Below, one piece after another: positions 59,050 through 64,000 of a stretch of 64,000 bases of DNA (its first letter is position 1; each line of letters starts with the position of its first letter). Source of the stretch: Crambe crambe (Eukaryota > Porifera > Demospongiae > Poecilosclerida > Crambeidae); contig OZ004589.1 of the NCBI GenBank assembly GCA_963924555.1, positions 1,922,001 to 1,986,000 of the forward strand, read 5' to 3'. Made by a program: the position numbers and the translations under genes. The notes beneath the pieces were generated by a model. The model worked only from the letters and a program-made list of their open reading frames with translations, was not told the origin of the DNA and made no database searches.

Positions 59050-59896
59050 AAATAGGAGTGCCAAGTGACATTTCTCCATGGTAACTATTTTGAGCACGAG
59101 GGAGAGCCTCACTGCAAACTCCATTATCATGTCTCCAGGGCACCCTCTGTGCCAGCTGGCTCCTATATTTATAAAATAAGAGTTCCTATCTTAAATAGCT
59201 CTCATTTACATAATTATAAATAGGATGTTCTTATTTACAAACACAGAGAGAGAGAGAAACAAGAGTAATGGCTGTTTGGCATCCCATAGTTTTAAGGGGT
59301 TTCTGGAAACTAGTGAATTGTAAGTTGGTTGTCCAAATGTAAAGCGCTACAATAAAAACTTGCATCTTTTGAGGAAAAGCCACATATCTATTCAGGAACA
59401 GGTTTCATTTTAGATTTTGCATCTTACCTGTGTGGCTTGGTTGAATCAGAGTGTGTAGTACTGTTTACTTAGGCTCCTATTCAGTCAACTGTACAGTTGA
59501 TTTAGTAAAACTTGCAACAGAGTTCTGGACTTTTTGTAGCCAGTGGTTTTTGCATCTTACCTGTGTGGCTTGGTTGAATCAGAGTGTGTAGTACTGTTTA
59601 TTTAGGTTCCTATTCAGTCAACTAGTTTCCAGAAGCCCCTTAAAACTATGGGATGCGGAACAGCCATTACTCTTGTTTTTCTCTCTCTGTTTGTAAATAA
59701 GAATATCTGTAAATGAAGATAGGAACTCCTATTTATAAATGAAAGTTCCTATTTTACATATACAGGAGCCAGCTGGCACAGAGGGCACCCCCCCCCCCCC
59801 CCCTGGAGGCATGGTAATGGAGTTTGTAGTGAGGCTCTCCCTCGTGCTCAAAATAGTTGCCATGGAGAAATATCACTTGGCACTCCTATTTATAAA
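59050..59896. mobile_element. Large inverted repeat, arms of about 300 bp
   Basis: The left arm (GGAGTGCCAAGTGACATTTC, GCCAGCTGGCTCCTA, GTAATGGCTGTTTGGCATCC) is matched in inverse order at the right (ending AATATCACTTGGCACTCC). The loop holds direct repeats of TGTGTGGCTTGGTTGAATCA. A C-tract (59788-59803) is expanded only in the right arm. Confidence 0.75.
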
Positions 59897-59897
59897 T

Positions 59898-60186
59898 GAA
59901 AGGAAAAAAATTTATGCTAAATAAAAAGGCCATGTAGGGTTAGTTTGTACTTTAACAGTTTTTCTGTCAACGAAAATCAAAATTATGCTGCCTTCAATAA
60001 TAATCCCTACATCACTGCCTCCCACCAAGCTGCTTTAATTGTTCATGTCAGTATAAAAATGTTCTGCTTGGTTTAGGCAGTGATGTAGGGATTATTATTG
60101 AAGGCAGCATAATTTGACAGAAAAACTGTTAAAGTACAGACTAACCCTACAGGCCTTTTTATTTAGCATAAATTTTTTTCCTTTCA
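59898..60186. mobile_element. Fold-back element FB3, complete
   Basis: Arms start GAAAGGAAAAAAATTTATGC and include AAGGCCATGTAGGGTTAG, CTTTAACAGTTTTTCTGTCA and CTGCCTTCAATAATAATCCC. The loop contains GCTGCTTTAATTGTTCATGT. Fragments at 36915 and 57970. Confidence 0.8.
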
Positions 60187-60473
60187 CTTGTTTGTTTACT
60201 TTTTGTACGACCTTGTTTTCAAGTAAAAATAGCTGGTTAGCATGCGCGTACGTGCATGTGATAGTGACAGACACTCGCGCATGACAAATGATGTCATTTC
60301 AAAATGGCTGACATAGTTATAATGAAAAGTCGTTCGATATGAGTGATTGTTTTGAAGGGAAACTGTGGATATAACAATGGTAAAAGCACATTATGTGGTT
60401 ATAACTGCACAAGTTGAATAATATGTGGTTATAACTGCACAAGTTGATATGAATTTCACTGTCGTATCACTTT
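60187..60473. other. Spacer with a 28-bp direct repeat
   Basis: TATGTGGTTATAACTGCACA followed by AGTTGA occurs twice (60394-60448). No coding sense seen. Confidence 0.5.
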
Positions 60474-60715
60474 CAACCATTAAAGGTGATCATCCCTCAA
60501 TTTGGATTGCAGGTTGGACTGGTCCAGTGCTCCCAAACTCCACTAATCCATACCAACTGTGGTCGATTGTGGGATAAGTGACTGTCTGTTCAAAACGAAG
60601 AAGATCCAGAAGAGAGGATCAATTTGGCTGACGAAATGCCAGACATACTGAAGGAGATGCAAACAAGTATGTATCAACATACTTCAATCCACAACAAGGA
60701 AAAGAATGTGGAAAG
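60474..60715 (+). pseudogene. Ankyrin scrap joined to arylsulfatase C-terminal remnant
   Basis: 60478-60500 (CATTAAAGGTGATCATCCCT) is the inverse of the GWSPLM codons of an ankyrin repeat. From 60508 the plus strand follows the sulfatase end (WTGPVLPNSTNP, then EDPEERINLADEMPDILKEM) with several small deletions that break the frame. A relic. Confidence 0.65.
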
Positions 60716-60719
60716 GTCA

Positions 60720-61868
60720 TAAAGATGGACAACCATTAAGTTCCCAAATGTTCCATGTTAATACCTCTGAGGACCGAAGAGAGGACAACCTATCTATGGA
60801 GGATGAACCAATGTGTCCTTTATTCACACATTAATACACACTTATAGAACAGATAACAGTCAGAGGAATATCATAGTCCCTTGTATAAAGTTGTTAGTTA
60901 AAAGCATTGTGCCAATTGAGCTGACCTCTGATAGTGAATAAAATTGCACTTACAGCAGATTGCAGTATAAATCAAGAACAGCACATAAGAGCAGAGCCCA
61001 ACTCTAAAGCTGTTTGAAAGAAGCTATGTAAATTTTGGTTTTGCTGTTCTGGATGTTGCAAGATCACTGCAATTAGCTGTATTCATAGTCACCCACCTTG
61101 GTTATGTATGTGGGATAAGCATACTCTTATCAAAGAATGTATAAGAACCGGTCAACTAAAAAAAAGTAGCTTACATTATGAAATGAAATCACAGGAATAT
61201 GTTTTTAATATAGAGTGCATGTAACTGAAAAATATAACTCTATTCATCTGGAAGTACTCCACTACACATGTACATTCCCCCGAAAGTTTCCATATCACTA
61301 CTAGGGTAACATATTCAATTGGAAAGCAAAACAGTTTGTAAAAGTCATTTATACTTCAACTTCATAGACTAAGATATTGCTGTCAGGATGAAGTGGTGGC
61401 AGCTGCATACACAGGAGGCTGTATAATGCTTACCACAAGCACCTACAATCCACTTAGCCCCTCTATGACAAAATGCAATAAGCTCTAGCTATTGGTTGCT
61501 AAGTGTTGTGGGCATGTTTTATTTTTAGGGTCAAAGGTCAAACAAACATATATATCATGTGATCAATATCTCTATTTGCATGAATGGGGAGGGGGCTCGC
61601 TTTGCTCACCAATAATCAGTATTACTGCTGTTGGGTGAGTGATCAAGTGAGCCCACACACACTAATCACTTTAGCATGTGAAAATTGATGTCACATGAGT
61701 GGTAACATATAGCCATGATAAGAGTGTACACTAGCTCATATAAGAAATGAAAGTATACGCAATAGTACGATGCTATACTTCTTCAGAGCTTAGTCTTATG
61801 ACTTCTGTTGAGCTTGCTCGAACAACAATGCTCATGCATGCAACCTCATCCAAACATAGTATCTAAGA
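60720..61868. other. Intergenic, no gene seen
   Basis: AT-rich. 60915-60940 contains the inverse of TCACTATCAGAGGTCAGCTC, similar to the sulfatase 5 upstream block. Otherwise nothing recognised. Confidence 0.45.
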
Positions 61869-61869
61869 G

Positions 61870-62850
61870 TGACTACAGACTGAAAGCAGCAGGCCATTCT
61901 TTTCCACATTTAGGATTGAAGTACGAAGTTACATACCTAAGAAGTTTCACTTGCATCTCCTTCAAAACATCTGGCTTTTTTTGGCTAAATTCACCCTCTC
62001 CTCTGGATCTTCTTTGATATTGAACAAGCAACCATTCTTTCCACAATCCACACTTGCTGCATTTGGATTAGTAAGGTTTAGATATATTGCGGTCCAGTCC
62101 AGCCTGCTTGTGACATCCTGCTTACCAATATCTTATAATCCCCACTGATTAGGGTACAAGAAGGGAGAGGATGTGTAATGGTTTTTGATCACGTCCAGCA
62201 TGTGATCCCTCTTCACAGTTGTCCTCTCCTGTACTGTTAACTCCATGAGCAGGTTGATCCGTGTCCAACAAGTCCACTGGATCCGCTCTAGTTTTATTGT
62301 ATTTGCAACCACCTTTTGTCGTTTCATTATAATAATCATTCGCATGATGGAAGTATCCAAATGAGCTGTTGAATCCTCTGCCCTTAGGGGTGTGATCAGG
62401 TATGGCTATCCCAGCATCCCACTTCCCCACCTGGTGAGTGGCATAACCAGCTTCCTTCATCTTTTCGGCCAGTCCAGTCATCTGACGAGGAATTCCTGCA
62501 AAGCCTGCAAAGCCAGAGACTTTGTCATCTGGGTTGTAAATGTTTGGAGCAGCATTCTGGTCATTGACATGGATGGGGAGTCTCCCACTCATTAGACAAG
62601 ATGGAGAACAGAACTTGTAGACGTAATGTTGATCCAATTCCAATCCATCCATCACCAGGGCATCAATATTTGGAGTGACTACCTCATTAGTAGGGGGATC
62701 ACGATGGTAGCCCACATTGCCCCAACCCCAGTCATCAACTAGCAAGAACATAAAGTGACTTACGTACAGGGAGCAGTAAGAGAAGAGCAAAAGAGTTAAT
62801 CTTTCTGTTGATGAGGTTGTGGTCAGGTGACCTCTAGCCACTAATGAGAC
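61870..62850 (-). pseudogene. Arylsulfatase 10, dead minus-strand copy
   Basis: The N-terminal part reads LLVDDWGWGNVGYHRDPPTN and onward, but the signal-peptide region is damaged. Two codons are deleted at the active site, so FCSPSRSCLMSG has become FCSPSCLMSG, losing the motif Arg. FAG is duplicated in VSGFAGFAGIP. Near 62215 about 20 bp is lost (EEALFRD), and near 62150 roughly 170 codons are missing before a C-terminal remnant (61890-62150). A GGTCAGGTGACCT box is still present at 62821-62833. Confidence 0.85.
62821..62833. promoter_or_regulatory. GGTCA-GG-TGACC palindrome before dead sulfatase 10
   Basis: GGTCAGGTGACCT as in sulfatases 8 and 9. Confidence 0.4.
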
Positions 62851-62949
62851 TATATTAATCATCCATTTCTGATACTTGGGGGAAAGAAGGAAAAGAAGAA
62901 GAAATCTGGTGGTCCAGGAGAATCACTACTGAAAAAGTCACTAGAAGAA

Positions 62950-63650
62950 TGAATGCTTCATATGCCATGACCAATAAGGTTGCTACCACATAATTTAAAA
63001 AGTGGTGCTTTTCCCCCCTTGAAATTTGGTACAAGAAAACACATGGTTCAGCTACAGAAACAGCTACTATATATCATAATTACACAGCATTATGGGATGC
63101 AAATTGTAGATTCTAGGATGTTAATCTTGATAGCTTCGTATTATTTTGAACTCTACATATTATATTGATATGGACTTGGTCATAACCTTACTTTGCTTGG
63201 GGTTATCATTGATATTGCCTACAGGTATAACCACATAATGATGTTCCATTTCCCACCATGTCTTGCTACACTACACATTATACCACTAGCTATAAATAGT
63301 TGTCAAAGTGATGATGTCATTAACTATTTTTTTTGCTAGTAATTGAAACCTGTCTAATCAAACCACACTCTATATCCACCAATGTTCCAACAGCACCTAT
63401 GTATTCTGTGTAACCTCTTTGAAGAGACTACCAGACCTTCCTGTAATGGTCATTCTGTCATGTCCTCACCATATTATACTAGGTGATTTCATATTAGGAT
63501 AAATCAGCCCCATTAAAACTCATGGTGGCATGTCTCTTTATAAATATTTGTGGTAGAGAGGGGTTAACAAATGGCTTTCACCATATTTATATACAGGGAT
63601 ATATATAGTGAAACACTGAAAGCAGTAGTTAATTAACACAATACATTTTC
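62950..63650. other. Duplicated non-coding flank
   Basis: 62960-63300 resembles 30815-31020 (TGACCAATAAGGTTG, then GACTTGGTCATAACCTT). 63290-63420 resembles 33520-33660. No genes. Confidence 0.5.
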
Positions 63651-63858
63651 TAGCAATGGACATCATGGCCTTGAAGCAATTCGACCACTTTAGTGTGCCT
63701 ATTTTGCCTTGCAATCCTTAGAGCAGATTTATTCTTTAAGTCAACTTGAGCACCATTCTCGAGTAGTGATGTAACAACTTCATAGTGTCCTTTATAACTT
63801 GCATTTAATAAAGCAGACTGTCCACCATTGTTTTGTAAGTCAACTTGAGCACTCTCAT
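63650..63858 (-). pseudogene. Ankyrin gene remnant, about two repeats
   Basis: Minus strand: AQVDLQNNGGQSALLNASYK, GHYEVVTSLLENGAQVDLKN, then a damaged last repeat (KSALRIARQNRHTKVVELLQ) with part of the repeat deleted. From 63860 on the sequence matches the upstream DNA of ankyrin gene 3 (45948-46065), so nearly the whole gene body has been deleted. Confidence 0.7.
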
Positions 63859-64000
63859 ATTGTTGATCTGTGCCAAGTTTTGGAAATAATTATGTTTATT
63901 AGCTACCAATGACTATGTGCCATGCATTCATTGTACTTCCAAGGTCATGAAAAGTTACTATGATAACAAGTAAAAGAAATATGATAACAAGGAAAAGAAA

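Overview
The window looks like a piece of a metazoan genome, most likely a demosponge (Amphimedon-like). The evidence is AT-rich DNA, very short introns (about 50-100 bp) in one gene, animal-only domain combinations (TRIM-NHL with RING, B-box and filamin domains; a Bak-type Bcl-2 protein), a TFIIH helicase gene with metazoan-like sequence, and many small terminal-inverted-repeat and fold-back elements. The species call is inference; no search was possible.

Layout. (1) 1-9.6 kb: the 5' end of one TRIM-NHL gene (minus), a broken partial copy of XPB/ERCC3 (minus, 1.6-5.9 kb), a full-length TRIM-NHL gene (minus, 6.4-8.5 kb) and an NHL tail fragment. (2) 10.2-13.4 kb: a complete four-exon Bak-like gene (plus) with retroelement and MITE debris in its introns. 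(3) 14.4-19.8 kb: a second XPB copy (minus) with 22 visible exons whose reading frame I could join without a break, but with no N-terminal exons in the window. (4) 20.6-32.7 kb: a head-to-tail array of intronless secreted arylsulfatases (plus): four intact, one with a 2-bp frameshifting insertion, two decayed. (5) 34-57.3 kb: ankyrin-repeat genes (minus) interleaved with two further intact sulfatases (minus). Much of this is one segmental duplication: ankyrin-sulfatase-ankyrin at 34.1-43.5 kb is paralogous to 49.0-55.6 kb. (6) 57.4-60.2 kb: nested fold-back elements. (7) 60.4-64 kb: sulfatase and ankyrin debris.

How the genes relate. The sulfatases have a signal peptide and the CxPSR formylglycine motif, so they should act in the secretory route or outside the cell on sulfated glycans. 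Every copy that keeps the relevant segment replaces the His of the usual GKWHLG motif by Asp (GKWDAG). Every sulfatase start that remains has a GGTCA/TGACC inverted repeat within about 60 bp upstream, a candidate shared control element. The ankyrin proteins share an N-terminal cap (MDPESLLAAAKDGDC-type) and 33-residue repeats; several copies are broken by single-base lesions, deletions or a local inversion. XPB, Bak and TRIM-NHL are unrelated cellular genes; TRIM-NHL and XPB were duplicated in the same order, and Bak sits in only one of the two copies.

No tRNA, rRNA or CRISPR array was recognised. Exon limits are by eye, from GT/AG signals and remembered family alignments.
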